From positions 1 to 64,000 of IMG/VR virus record IMGVR_UViG_3300047560_001714: DNA of 64,000 nucleotides. One strand, given 5' to 3'. Below are positions 48,526-56,317 of the stretch, piece after piece; positions within the stretch are counted from its first letter, which is position 1, and each line of letters begins with the position of its first letter. This stretch comes from a virus. A program made the translations under genes and the position numbers. The notes below the pieces were generated by a model that worked only from the letters and a program-made list of their open reading frames with translations, had not been told where the DNA came from and searched no databases.

Positions 48526-48828
48526 ATGTCTACTGACATCGCAGTTAAAGAACGCACACGAATTAAAATCTCAGAACCTAAAAAATGGAGTGTAATCATT
48601 TTAAATGATGACCACACCTCATTTGAATTTGTTATTTCCATGTTAATTCAAGTTTTCAACCATTCTATCGATTCGGCAAATGAAGTAACAAAATCAGTAC
48701 ACGAACAAGGCGCTGGTGTAGCTGGGGTTTATGATTTTGAAATTGCGGAGGTTAAAGCCGTTGAAGCAACTAAAATGGCACGTGAAAATGGGTTTCCATT
48801 GCAAATTAAAATCGAAAGCGAGGGTTAA
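48526..48828 (+). CDS. clpS: ClpS, adaptor of ClpAP protease
   Basis: A 100-residue protein. Core: VIILNDDHTSFEFVISMLIQ, SVHEQGAGVAGVYDFEIAEV and KARENGFPL-like KMARENGFPLQIKIE, matching the N-degron pocket and ClpA-binding face of bacterial ClpS. The start at 48526 has GGGGAT upstream; an ATG at 48511 overlaps the terminator. ClpS directs N-degron proteins to ClpA and inhibits ClpAP degradation of ssrA-tagged proteins. That is notable because this phage also encodes a tmRNA. It is followed directly by heme oxygenase (0 nt gap). Confidence 0.9.
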   Translation: MSTDIAVKERTRIKISEPKKWSVIILNDDHTSFEFVISMLIQVFNHSIDSANEVTKSVHEQGAGVAGVYDFEIAEVKAVEATKMARENGFPLQIKIESEG

Positions 48829-49362
48829 ATGAGTTTAAAAGAAATCACAAAAGAATTGCACACAGAAGCCGAGAAATCGGCTTTTGCTAAACTATTGTTA
48901 AGTGGTAATATTACCAAAGAAAAGTATGTGCAATACTTAACAGAAATGCAACCAATTTATCAGTTGATTGAAAAACACGCATCCGCACAAGGGATATTAG
49001 ACACCTTGCCTGGTATTAAACGTGCTAATGCTATTTTAGAAGATATCAGAGAGCTGTCAGATGTTGTACCATCCTCTGTGTTAAAACCAACCGTTGATTA
49101 TCTTATATACTTAGATAAATTATGTGAGGACGTGGCGACTAAACACCTAATTAAAGCTCATCTATATGTCAGACATATGGGCGACTTATTTGGTGGTCAA
49201 TTCATTGCAAAAAAAGTTCCGGGTTCTGGTAAGTTTTACCAATTTGATAACCCAGATGAACTGAAAGTTGCCATTAGAGAGTTGCTCACAGATGATCTAG
49301 GGGATGAAGCGAAAGTTGCATTCCAATGGGCAATAAAAATTATGGATGCGCTCGGTGAGTAA
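48829..49362 (+). CDS. Heme oxygenase
   Basis: A 177-residue heme oxygenase. His11 in TKELHTEAEKSAF is the proximal heme ligand, and YVRHMGDLFGGQFIAKK (~112-128) is the distal helix with the flexible Gly residues and Asp119, as in bacterial enzymes. It opens heme to biliverdin, CO and iron using reduced ferredoxin or a similar donor. It is somewhat shorter than typical bacterial forms (~200). It starts right after the clpS stop with a GAGGG ribosome site, and its end overlaps the bilin reductase gene by 17 nt, so the two are co-expressed as a pathway. Confidence 0.92.
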   Translation: MSLKEITKELHTEAEKSAFAKLLLSGNITKEKYVQYLTEMQPIYQLIEKHASAQGILDTLPGIKRANAILEDIRELSDVVPSSVLKPTVDYLIYLDKLCEDVATKHLIKAHLYVRHMGDLFGGQFIAKKVPGSGKFYQFDNPDELKVAIRELLTDDLGDEAKVAFQWAIKIMDALGE

Positions 49363-50032
49363 CGTTTGGGATACCTTAGTATCAATTCAAATACATTTTG
49401 AAAAAATGATTGGTACTAACGGTATAGAAATCAACGAAAAAGGCATGGATAGATTCAACCAACCTGGTTGGATTAACCGTGTCTGGACCAGTGAAGCATT
49501 TCGTAGAGCGCACATTGATGTTGTGGATGCTAGAGAGAGTAAAGGGTTGTGGATGATGCATTGTTGTATTTTTCCACACACTCATAATGCGGCACCAATA
49601 TTTGGGTTTGACGTTGTTGCAGGTCGAAATAAAATCACTGGCTGTTTTTATGATTTTAGCCCATCTGGTTCATCAAATCACGAAATGGCGGAATGGTTTG
49701 ATGAAAGTGTTAAAGATCTTGAGTGGAAAAAGACACGCGAATTACCACCTTGGGCTGAACGTATTTTTAGTCATAATATGATTGCGGCAAGTAATGTTCA
49801 ATCAGATGATGAATTAAAACAGATCCACGAAATGGCAACATCTGGTATTGATTTCTATCTACAACAAGTTGGTACGTATAACAATACCACAAAAGATGTT
49901 ACCGCGTTGCATAACTTTTATGCACAGAACCAAAAACAAAATCCACATACCCCAAAAGTTATGGCAGCACTTGGGTTAGATGAGGATGATGTTAAGGTGT
50001 TCATCAATGACTGTCTGTTCCCAGAACTCTAA
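49346..50032 (+). CDS. Ferredoxin-dependent bilin reductase (PcyA/PcyX-like)
   Basis: A 228-residue protein. FRRAHIDVVDARESKGLWMM, HCCIFPHTHNAAPIFGFDVV (Asp89 in the position of the catalytic Asp) and AGRNKITGCFYDFSPSG align with PcyA-type enzymes (LQILHMVLFP, PIFGCDLVGGRGQISAA). LPPWAERIFS matches PEWGDIFS. PcyA reduces biliverdin to phycocyanobilin. The phage variant PcyX, described from metagenomic phages thought to infect alphaproteobacteria, makes phycoerythrobilin, and context makes PcyX likely here. Which bilin is made cannot be read from sequence. The start could be GTG 49355. It ends at a terminator. Confidence 0.88.
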   Translation: MRSVSNVWDTLVSIQIHFEKMIGTNGIEINEKGMDRFNQPGWINRVWTSEAFRRAHIDVVDARESKGLWMMHCCIFPHTHNAAPIFGFDVVAGRNKITGCFYDFSPSGSSNHEMAEWFDESVKDLEWKKTRELPPWAERIFSHNMIAASNVQSDDELKQIHEMATSGIDFYLQQVGTYNNTTKDVTALHNFYAQNQKQNPHTPKVMAALGLDEDDVKVFINDCLFPEL

Positions 50033-50054
50033 TTAACTACTAGTTTTATTATAT

Positions 50055-50092
50055 AAAGCTCCTTCTTAAATAATTAAGAAGGAGCTTTTTTT
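50055..50092 (+). terminator. Terminator overlapping the csgF ribosome site
   Basis: AAAGCTCCTTCTTAA (50055-50069) pairs perfectly with TTAAGAAGGAGCTTT (50074-50088), followed by T residues: a 15-bp terminator for the operon ending in the bilin reductase. The right arm contains AAGGAG, the ribosome site of csgF at 50093. Confidence 0.85.
50067..50072 (+). promoter_or_regulatory. Late promoter core inside the terminator hairpin
   Basis: TAAATA spans the end of the left arm and the loop. A transcript starting ~6 nt downstream (near 50078) would carry GAAGGAG free of its pairing partner. Confidence 0.5.
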
Positions 50093-50572
50093 ATGACTAA
50101 AATTATAGGTTTATTACTTATACTTGTTTGTTCGCAAGCACTATCCGCCGAATTGGTACATCAATTTAATAGTCCATCATTTAGTGGTATTGGTTACAGT
50201 GCGCACGTACTTACTATAAACCAATTAGAAAATCAAGCGGCAGATAAAAATAAAGCATTAGCTGATTCTATAAAAGCAAAGGCGGAGGCGGCAGCATTGA
50301 ATACCCCCGAAGCTAAATTCTTGGCTAACTTAGAATCTAGAATATACTCACAACTCGCAAAACAATTAACTGATACTATGTTTAGCGAGGGAAATACTTG
50401 TAATATCCCAGGAACAGTTTGTGGCTCAATACCAGATTTGGGCGGAAACCATGTTACATGGAGTTTGGGCGCAGGGACTGATCAAGGAATGATAATCATT
50501 GATATTGTCAATAACTCTAACCCAGCGCAAACAACGTCGATGAAGGTACCATCCGGTTCATTTTACTTTTAA
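50093..50572 (+). CDS. csgF: Curli assembly protein CsgF-like
   Basis: A 159-residue protein with a signal peptide (MTKIIGLLLILVCSQALSAE). The mature N-terminus ELVHQFNSPSFSGIGYSAHV follows the CsgF pattern ELVY.P.NPSFGG; CsgF inserts this segment into the CsgG pore. A helical middle (NKALADSIKAKAEAAALN) and a beta C-terminus follow. It sits immediately before csgG (2 nt gap). In bacteria CsgF couples curlin secretion to surface nucleation. Expression probably starts from a late promoter inside the upstream hairpin. Confidence 0.85.
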   Translation: MTKIIGLLLILVCSQALSAELVHQFNSPSFSGIGYSAHVLTINQLENQAADKNKALADSIKAKAEAAALNTPEAKFLANLESRIYSQLAKQLTDTMFSEGNTCNIPGTVCGSIPDLGGNHVTWSLGAGTDQGMIIIDIVNNSNPAQTTSMKVPSGSFYF

Positions 50573-50574
50573 CT

Positions 50575-51405
50575 ATGAAAAAAATTATACTATTATTCGT
50601 TATATTAATATTACAAGGGTGTGCAACAACAAGTGAATTGCATAAATTAATTACTGGCGATCAATTCGATGATCCAGTGATTGAAAAGCAATCTTATCTT
50701 ATCAAAGACGAAAGTTGGATTGCACCACCAACAAATGGGGCAATTCCAATTGCAGTGTATGGGTTTGTGGATAAAACTGGGCAACGTAAAGCTGTCCCTA
50801 ATATCGCATCCTTAAGTTCGGCTGTTACACAAGGTGCAGAAAGTTATTTGATTAAGTCGTTACAAGACGTGGGTGAATCAAAATGGTTCACTGTGGTTGA
50901 ACGAGTTGGTCTGGATAATTTAATTAAAGAACGACAAATGATTCGTCAGACTAGAGAACAATTCCAAGGCCGTGATGCACAACAATTACCAGCAATGACA
51001 TTTGCGGGAATAATTGCCGAAGGTGCTATCGTCGGTTATGATTCTAACACAACCACTGGTGGTGCTGGCGTCAGATTATTTGGAATCGGTGGTGAAACTC
51101 AGTATCAAAGCGACACAGTCACTGTTAGTTTAAGAACAGTATCAGTTACGTCTGGTGAAATATTAACATCAGTGTTAGTAACAAAAACAGTATTGAGTTA
51201 CGTGGATAAAGCTGGTGTATTAAAATTTGCTGCATCAGGTACATCAGCAATAGAGGCCGAGGTCGGTGGAAGTATAAATGAAAGTATAAACAGAGCAACC
51301 AATAAAGCGATCCAAGCTGCAGTACTCGATACAATTAAAGAAGGGGCGCGTAAAGGTCACTGGGCAATTCAATCTGTTCCAAATCCTTACGTATTAAACC
51401 ATTAA
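50575..51405 (+). CDS. csgG: Curli secretion pore lipoprotein CsgG
   Basis: A 276-residue protein with a lipoprotein signal and lipobox LQGC at residues ~13-16 (ILILQGCATTSEL), so it is anchored in the outer membrane after acylation. CsgG motifs: IPIAVYGFVDKTGQRK, VVERVGLDNLIKERQMIRQT, FAGIIAEGAIVGYDSNTTTG, VTVSLRTVSVTSGEIL. CsgG forms a nine-fold channel for curlin secretion. Length matches the bacterial protein (277). In a phage it could serve surface-fibre export or make the outer membrane leaky. Confidence 0.92.
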   Translation: MKKIILLFVILILQGCATTSELHKLITGDQFDDPVIEKQSYLIKDESWIAPPTNGAIPIAVYGFVDKTGQRKAVPNIASLSSAVTQGAESYLIKSLQDVGESKWFTVVERVGLDNLIKERQMIRQTREQFQGRDAQQLPAMTFAGIIAEGAIVGYDSNTTTGGAGVRLFGIGGETQYQSDTVTVSLRTVSVTSGEILTSVLVTKTVLSYVDKAGVLKFAASGTSAIEAEVGGSINESINRATNKAIQAAVLDTIKEGARKGHWAIQSVPNPYVLNH

Positions 51406-51441
51406 GGAGCATTGGCAAATAATATTGTTCAATGATAATAA

Positions 51442-52221
51442 ATGAAAACATTAACATTATTTCTACTTTCGATTTTATTTTTTTCTAACGCGTATGGCGC
51501 GGCAGCTGGTGAAAATAAAGTATATATAGAGCAAGCTGGTAACACCAATACCATTACAATAGACCAAATAGGTGGTGGTAATATGGTCGGAGGTACAACC
51601 TCAACAACAATAGCCGTGAATGGCGCAGGGGTGACAACTATCACACCTGCTAGTCCTAGTTCATCTAACTACGCGTTGATAACTGGGAATACAAATAGTT
51701 TAACATTAAACCACTTAGGTGATACTAACTGGGCTCAATATGTCATTACTGGGAGTAATAATATCTACTCTAATAAAATTACTGGGAATAGTAATATATC
51801 AATTCTAACAATCGGAAAAGTATTACCAACTCCTATGGCAAATCTTAGAAATAATATAAATGAAGAAATAATTGGTAATACTAATTATACAATCCAATCT
51901 ATTTCCAATGATGATATTATTAGTAACTTAAAAATAACCGGCGATCAAAACCAAGTTACCACAGACTTAGGTTCTAGTTTTGGAAAAGTAAATACAGTTA
52001 TCACAGGCGGAAATAATATTCTATTCAATACTCAAGCTGGTGTTGCTACTGGTCATGATCTTACTCAAGATATTCTAGGCAGTTTTAACTCAATATCAAC
52101 TCAACAGTTGGGTGTAAATGATTCCATAATAGATATTAAAGTTAATGGCGATCATAATACGATTACAGTTCATTCAAGTGATAGCACTATTGCGTCACCA
52201 TTAATTGCAACACCACGATAA
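51442..52221 (+). CDS. Secreted curlin-repeat-like protein 1
   Basis: A 259-residue protein with a signal peptide (MKTLTLFLLSILFFSNAYGA). The mature part holds degenerate curlin-like strands: VYIEQAGNTNTITIDQIGGG, then units of the form GNTN/GSNN/GDQN about every 20-25 residues. This is the Q-x-G-x-x-N ladder of CsgA/CsgB in a looser form. It probably forms a beta-solenoid exported by CsgG. No Shine-Dalgarno is close to the ATG. Its stop overlaps the FecR-domain gene start by one base. Confidence 0.7.
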   Translation: MKTLTLFLLSILFFSNAYGAAAGENKVYIEQAGNTNTITIDQIGGGNMVGGTTSTTIAVNGAGVTTITPASPSSSNYALITGNTNSLTLNHLGDTNWAQYVITGSNNIYSNKITGNSNISILTIGKVLPTPMANLRNNINEEIIGNTNYTIQSISNDDIISNLKITGDQNQVTTDLGSSFGKVNTVITGGNNILFNTQAGVATGHDLTQDILGSFNSISTQQLGVNDSIIDIKVNGDHNTITVHSSDSTIASPLIATPR

Positions 52222-53306
52222 TGTACATTATAGCCTTATTATTTTTGTTTATTTCTAATTCATACGCTGGTATTGGTACCGTTGTTGATGCAACTGGTAC
52301 CAATTGCACAATAGAGCGTAGTTCTAAAAAAATCTCTGGTGAAAAAGGGGCGATAGTTGAAAGTATGGATACCTATATTACTGGTAGTTGTGTAAGTAAT
52401 ATAACTTTTGACGATGGTACCAAAGTTAAAGTAAACGAAAATAGTAAGCTATTCATAGATGAATTTGTTTACGATCCAAAACAATCAGATGCAGGTAAAC
52501 TAGCTATCAAAGTCGGAATGGGTACTGTTCGTTATGCATCTGGTCAAATAGCTAAAAACAATCCACAAAAAGTTGATATAAAAACACCGACGGCAGCAGT
52601 TGCAGTGCGTGGTACTGACTTTACTATGACTGTCGATGAGATTGGTCAAAGCTTAGTGGTACTTGTTCCAAGTTGTAAAGATGAAAAAGATGTAAAAAAG
52701 TATGAACTACAAGAAAACACTTGCCAAGTTGGTAGAATAATAGTTTCAAATGGTATGGGTTCTGTTGAACTATCCGAGGCATACCAAGCTACTTTTGTTA
52801 ACAGCAATGTGGTGCAACCAACACCACCAGTTGTAATCAATATGACTGAGGGGCAAATTGGGAATAATCTTATCATATTGAAACCAGCGGAAATTCAAAA
52901 AGCGGTTAAAGAAAATACCAGAACCCAAAAAGACTCCGAGAATGATGCAGCTGAGGATGAAACCGCCAGACGCTCAACTAGTATGGCACTGAAATCCGCC
53001 GAACTAAATGATGCAAAAATATCCTCATCTAAAAAACTACAAATTGATAAATCTTGTAACCCATCCTCATCAGTATGTGTGGCTTGGGAAAATAAAGATG
53101 CCGAGGGGCAAGCAAAAGGAATTGGGGTAGCGTATAGATTCCAACCGGATGAACATTATACTGAAATAAAGACACAAGGTTATACCTCTAATACCTCAAT
53201 ATCAATAACACAAAACGATGAATTCGCATCGACCGTCATAGGGGATGGTGCCGCCGGTGGAAACATCATTACTATCAAACAACAAAATGGAGTGTTAAAT
53301 AAATGA
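52221..53306 (+). CDS. Secreted FecR-domain protein
   Basis: A 361-residue protein with a signal peptide (MYIIALLFLFISNSYAG). Residues ~20-150 form a FecR-like beta domain (GEKGAIVESMDTYITG, FDDGTKVKVNENSKLFIDEF, KVGMGTVRYASGQ, KTPTAAVAVRGTDF). The region around 270-361 contains an acidic/charged segment and ends NDEFASTVIGDGAAGGNI, again curlin-like in composition. FecR domains in exported proteins often accompany adhesins. Its place between two curlin-like genes, with one- and four-base overlaps, suggests it belongs to the fibre system, perhaps as an anchor or nucleator. Confidence 0.75.
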   Translation: MYIIALLFLFISNSYAGIGTVVDATGTNCTIERSSKKISGEKGAIVESMDTYITGSCVSNITFDDGTKVKVNENSKLFIDEFVYDPKQSDAGKLAIKVGMGTVRYASGQIAKNNPQKVDIKTPTAAVAVRGTDFTMTVDEIGQSLVVLVPSCKDEKDVKKYELQENTCQVGRIIVSNGMGSVELSEAYQATFVNSNVVQPTPPVVINMTEGQIGNNLIILKPAEIQKAVKENTRTQKDSENDAAEDETARRSTSMALKSAELNDAKISSSKKLQIDKSCNPSSSVCVAWENKDAEGQAKGIGVAYRFQPDEHYTEIKTQGYTSNTSISITQNDEFASTVIGDGAAGGNIITIKQQNGVLNK

Positions 53307-53764
53307 GACATTTGTTACTTTTTCTTTTATGCTCTATATGTTACGCTGATAATTTAACATCAGTTAACCAAATTGGTAATAGCAACGATATTGAAATTAA
53401 CCAAATAGGTGATGTAAATAATATATCGTATTCTGGTAATGGTTCCTTTAATACCGTCAATGTTGAACAAATCGGTAATCAAAAAACTGCAAACTTAACT
53501 GTTATTAATAATAACAATATCATAGACGTATCACAAAGTGGTACTGGGATTGATTCGGCAACAATAGCGGTTAGTGGTGGACTTAAAAATATATCAGTAA
53601 CACAAGAAGGTTCCGGGTCACATTCAGCAACCATAAACTTATCTGGAACACCTATTACATTTGATCTAACTCAATCTGGAGTTAATAATCAAACATTTTC
53701 AATCACGGCAAATTGTGCCCTAGTGGGCGGTTGCGCCGCAGTTCAAGTCATTCAAAATCAATAA
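53303..53764 (+). CDS. Secreted curlin-repeat protein 2 (CsgA/CsgB-like)
   Basis: A 153-residue protein with a short signal peptide (MRHLLLFLLCSICYAD). It has clear curlin repeats: VNQIGNSNDIEINQIGDVNN, VNVEQIGNQ, IDVSQSGTGIDSATIAV, ISVTQEGSGSHSATINL, FDLTQSGVNNQTF. Each has the S/V-x-Q-x-G-x-x-N pattern of amyloid-forming CsgA/CsgB units. Two Cys lie near the end (ANCALVGGCAA). It is the best candidate for the amyloid subunit of the cluster. It overlaps the FecR-domain gene by ATGA and ends near a late promoter. Confidence 0.82.
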   Translation: MRHLLLFLLCSICYADNLTSVNQIGNSNDIEINQIGDVNNISYSGNGSFNTVNVEQIGNQKTANLTVINNNNIIDVSQSGTGIDSATIAVSGGLKNISVTQEGSGSHSATINLSGTPITFDLTQSGVNNQTFSITANCALVGGCAAVQVIQNQ

Positions 53765-53766
53765 TC

Positions 53767-53775
53767 GATAAATAC
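53767..53775 (+). promoter_or_regulatory. Late promoter core before pqqA
   Basis: GATAAATAC, 27 nt before the ATG at 53803. An AAGGAGG ribosome site (53791-53797), the best match to the consensus in the region, lies 5 nt before the ATG. Confidence 0.55.
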
Positions 53776-53802
53776 AATAGCTAGTTCAGCAAGGAGGCAG
53801 CT

Positions 53803-53877
53803 ATGAAGTGGACCACACCAACATTCGTTGATATTCGATTAGGGTTTGAAGTAACACTGTATATCTATAACCGCTAA
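53803..53877 (+). CDS. pqqA: PQQ precursor peptide PqqA
   Basis: A 24-residue peptide: MKWTTPTFVDIRLGF followed by EVTLYIYNR. It matches bacterial PqqA (Klebsiella type [23 protein letters not shown]) at most positions. This includes the invariant Glu16 and Tyr20 of the E-V-T-x-Y motif that PqqE cross-links to build pyrroloquinoline quinone. It has an ideal ribosome site and a late promoter. No pqqB-E genes are in the window, so host enzymes would have to process it. Chance resemblance over 24 residues with this pattern is very unlikely. Confidence 0.9.
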   Translation: MKWTTPTFVDIRLGFEVTLYIYNR

Positions 53878-53920
53878 TCTTTTGTGCTGGATGTTTCTAG
53901 CACCAATAATAAGGATAGCA

Positions 53921-54793
53921 ATGTCAGTTATAATACTAACAAAACCCGATAAAAACGATTTTGAAACTAACAAACTTATAGAGGAATTTGAAAATCGGCA
54001 AATCCAAGTTCGGGTTTGCCAATTCAAACACTTTGACGTAATAATTAATAAAGGTATATTTTACAAAGGCAAACATATTGAACCACCAAAAGTTGTATTA
54101 GTAAGACTAGGCGCAGGAATCACTCGTAAAGAATTAGCAGTAATACGGTACTTTGAGTTATCTGGTATTAAATGTTTCAATTCTAGACATAGTATCAATT
54201 TAGTTCAAGATAAATTACATACTAGTGAAATCTTAGCACAATCAGGTATCGCAGTACCCACAACAATGGTTGTCAAATTTCCAGTAAAACATAACTTAGT
54301 TCAAACTCACATAGGATTTCCTTGTATTGTAAAAGTTGTGGTTGGGAGTTTTGGCGAAGGTGTATATATGTGCCAGACAGAACAAGAATATAATAGAATT
54401 ATAGAATTTGTGGATAGTCTTAGTACAGATAAAACTCTGATCGTTCAAGAATACTTAGGTGATAACCCAGGTACAGATTTACGAGTGTTCGTTATTGGGG
54501 GTAAGGTTATCGGTGCAATGAAAAGAACCGCACCAGTCGGTGATTTCCGGGCGAATATCACAATAGGCGGTTCTGGTGAATCATACCCAGTAAATAAAGA
54601 AATCGAAGATATTGTTCTTAATACCACTAAAATCCTTGGGTTAGATATTGCTGGCATTGACCTATTATTTGATAACCGTGGTTTCCGTGTTTGCGAAGCC
54701 AATTCGAATCCAGGATTCTCTGGGTTTAACAAATACTGCGATGTTAATATCCAAGAACACATCGTTGATTTTATACAAGGACACTTACCGTGA
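53921..54793 (+). CDS. RimK-like ATP-grasp ligase
   Basis: A 290-residue protein with ATP-grasp motifs: VQDKLHTSEILAQSGIAVP, PCIVKVVVGSFGEGVYMC (phosphate loop), VQEYLGDNPGTDLRVFVIGG, AMKRTAPVGDFRANI and GIDLLFDNRGFRVCEANSNP with the metal-binding E-x-N. RimK adds glutamate to ribosomal protein S6; relatives ligate amino acids to peptides or cofactors. The start at 53921 has AAGGAT; an earlier frame from 53882 has none. It directly follows pqqA, so a peptide substrate is a possibility. A hairpin GTGCT/AGCAC lies between. Confidence 0.85.
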   Translation: MSVIILTKPDKNDFETNKLIEEFENRQIQVRVCQFKHFDVIINKGIFYKGKHIEPPKVVLVRLGAGITRKELAVIRYFELSGIKCFNSRHSINLVQDKLHTSEILAQSGIAVPTTMVVKFPVKHNLVQTHIGFPCIVKVVVGSFGEGVYMCQTEQEYNRIIEFVDSLSTDKTLIVQEYLGDNPGTDLRVFVIGGKVIGAMKRTAPVGDFRANITIGGSGESYPVNKEIEDIVLNTTKILGLDIAGIDLLFDNRGFRVCEANSNPGFSGFNKYCDVNIQEHIVDFIQGHLP

Positions 54794-54948
54794 AACAGAA
54801 AAAATTATTAAAAAAAGTAATGAAAGCGTCTTTAGAAAATGACACTAAAGCAATCGATAAGCTTAGAATGGAAGAATATGAAAAAATATTTGAACGTAAA
54901 GCACAAAACAAACCATTCACAACACGTTGGACACTTGTGTCAATTTAG
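54790..54948 (+). CDS. Hypothetical small basic protein
   Basis: A 52-residue protein starting at GTG 54790, which overlaps the RimK-like stop codon by 4 nt; a later ATG at 54820 is the alternative. The sequence is helical and charged (KLLKKVMKASLENDTKAIDK, EEYEKIFERKAQ). Function unknown; co-translated with the RimK-like gene. Confidence 0.5.
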   Translation: MKQKKLLKKVMKASLENDTKAIDKLRMEEYEKIFERKAQNKPFTTRWTLVSI

Positions 54949-54956
54949 GATAATGC

Positions 54957-56303
54957 ATGAGAATTAAAGAATTTCTATTTGAATCAGCGGGTGGTAATAT
55001 GTTAATTAAAAATGGATTAACATACTTACCATTGGCATCTTGGTTAAAACAAGAACTCGGTGATTCACCTGATACCGAAATGGACGAAGCATTTGGGAAG
55101 TTAAACGCACCTGGTAAAGAGGTATCAGATACCAGTATTGGTGATTTCTTAAAAACGATTAAAGATGAACAATTATTAAAAATCACCAAAGAAAAATTAA
55201 ACCCAAATAATGCAAAATTCAAAAATAATCCCAAGAAATATAACGCAGCAGTCGAGAGAAAACAAGCGGCTATCGCTGAATTAGAAAAACGTGATATACA
55301 ACCAACTAATCGGTCGCCAGAACAATATAAAAAAGATTTTATTACAAAACCACATGTTCACGCAACCCCAATTAAATTCATAGATAATGGTACAGAGGTT
55401 GACGTTGAACATATTCGTAATATCATTCTTCAACGCCCAGCTGAAATACTTGGTTCAAATGCAAAAATGGACCATAGTGGCGGCGTTGACCAAGTATACT
55501 TTAAAGTCGGATTACCCGCACTTAGAGGAATGGCAATCGATGAGGAAACTGGTAAATTCATTTACGTAAACACTTGCCCAGGTGCAGGAAGTTGTAAAGT
55601 TGATTGTTTTGCTAAGAAAGGAAACTATGTGGTATTCCCAGGGGTTTGGCAGCATTCGACACAAGTGTTGAATTATTTAATAAATGATCCAGATGGATTC
55701 ATGCAACAATTACACAATGAGATATTAAAAAAAGTTAAGTTATATGAACCACAAAATATTAAAGTTGGTATAAGATGGCATGATTCCGGTGATTTCTTTA
55801 GTCCAGAATACGCTGATATGGCATACAAGTTAGCCAGAAGTCTTCCAAACGTGGATTTCTTTGCTTATACTAAATTTGCATCAGCAATGACTGCCGATAA
55901 ACCTGATAACTTTATTACTAACTGGTCAGAAGGTGCAACACCGGCACAAGATAAAGCGGTTGCATCGCACGCGGCGGAATTGGGTGATAAGTTTAAGCGT
56001 TCAATCATTGTCCCAAAAGAGGCATTTAAACACTTAGTACACAAAGTTACTCCAGTACATGCTAAGGGCAAAAAGAATGAGGTCCTTCAATCAGAGTGGA
56101 ACTCGCCCGAAGCTGAACAAGAATTTAAACAGTGGATGGCACACGCTTACAATTTACCAATTGAATCCATTATTTCATATAATGATTTGGTAAAAATGCC
56201 AAAAACTAATGAACCTAAATGGAACGTAATCGTTAAAACTGGCGACGGTGACATCAGTGCTAATCGCAGAGATGTAATCGGTACTTACCTATTTGCACAT
56301 TAA
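54957..56303 (+). CDS. GP88-family protein with capsid-targeting-like N-terminus
   Basis: A 448-residue protein. Residues 1-14 are MRIKEFLFESAGGN, with a likely FxE-S/A cleavage site. The region ~210-235 contains YVNTCPGAGSCKVDCFAKKG, the cysteine motif of the 'Gene product 88' family found in phages of many hosts, followed by VGIRWHDSGDFFSPEYADMA and an acidic-Ser DISANRRDVIG near the end. The family has no established activity; the Cys cluster may bind metal. It is possibly packaged in the head, judging by the N-terminus. Confidence 0.7.
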   Translation: MRIKEFLFESAGGNMLIKNGLTYLPLASWLKQELGDSPDTEMDEAFGKLNAPGKEVSDTSIGDFLKTIKDEQLLKITKEKLNPNNAKFKNNPKKYNAAVERKQAAIAELEKRDIQPTNRSPEQYKKDFITKPHVHATPIKFIDNGTEVDVEHIRNIILQRPAEILGSNAKMDHSGGVDQVYFKVGLPALRGMAIDEETGKFIYVNTCPGAGSCKVDCFAKKGNYVVFPGVWQHSTQVLNYLINDPDGFMQQLHNEILKKVKLYEPQNIKVGIRWHDSGDFFSPEYADMAYKLARSLPNVDFFAYTKFASAMTADKPDNFITNWSEGATPAQDKAVASHAAELGDKFKRSIIVPKEAFKHLVHKVTPVHAKGKKNEVLQSEWNSPEAEQEFKQWMAHAYNLPIESIISYNDLVKMPKTNEPKWNVIVKTGDGDISANRRDVIGTYLFAH

Positions 56304-56317
56304 TTTAAAATAAAGAT

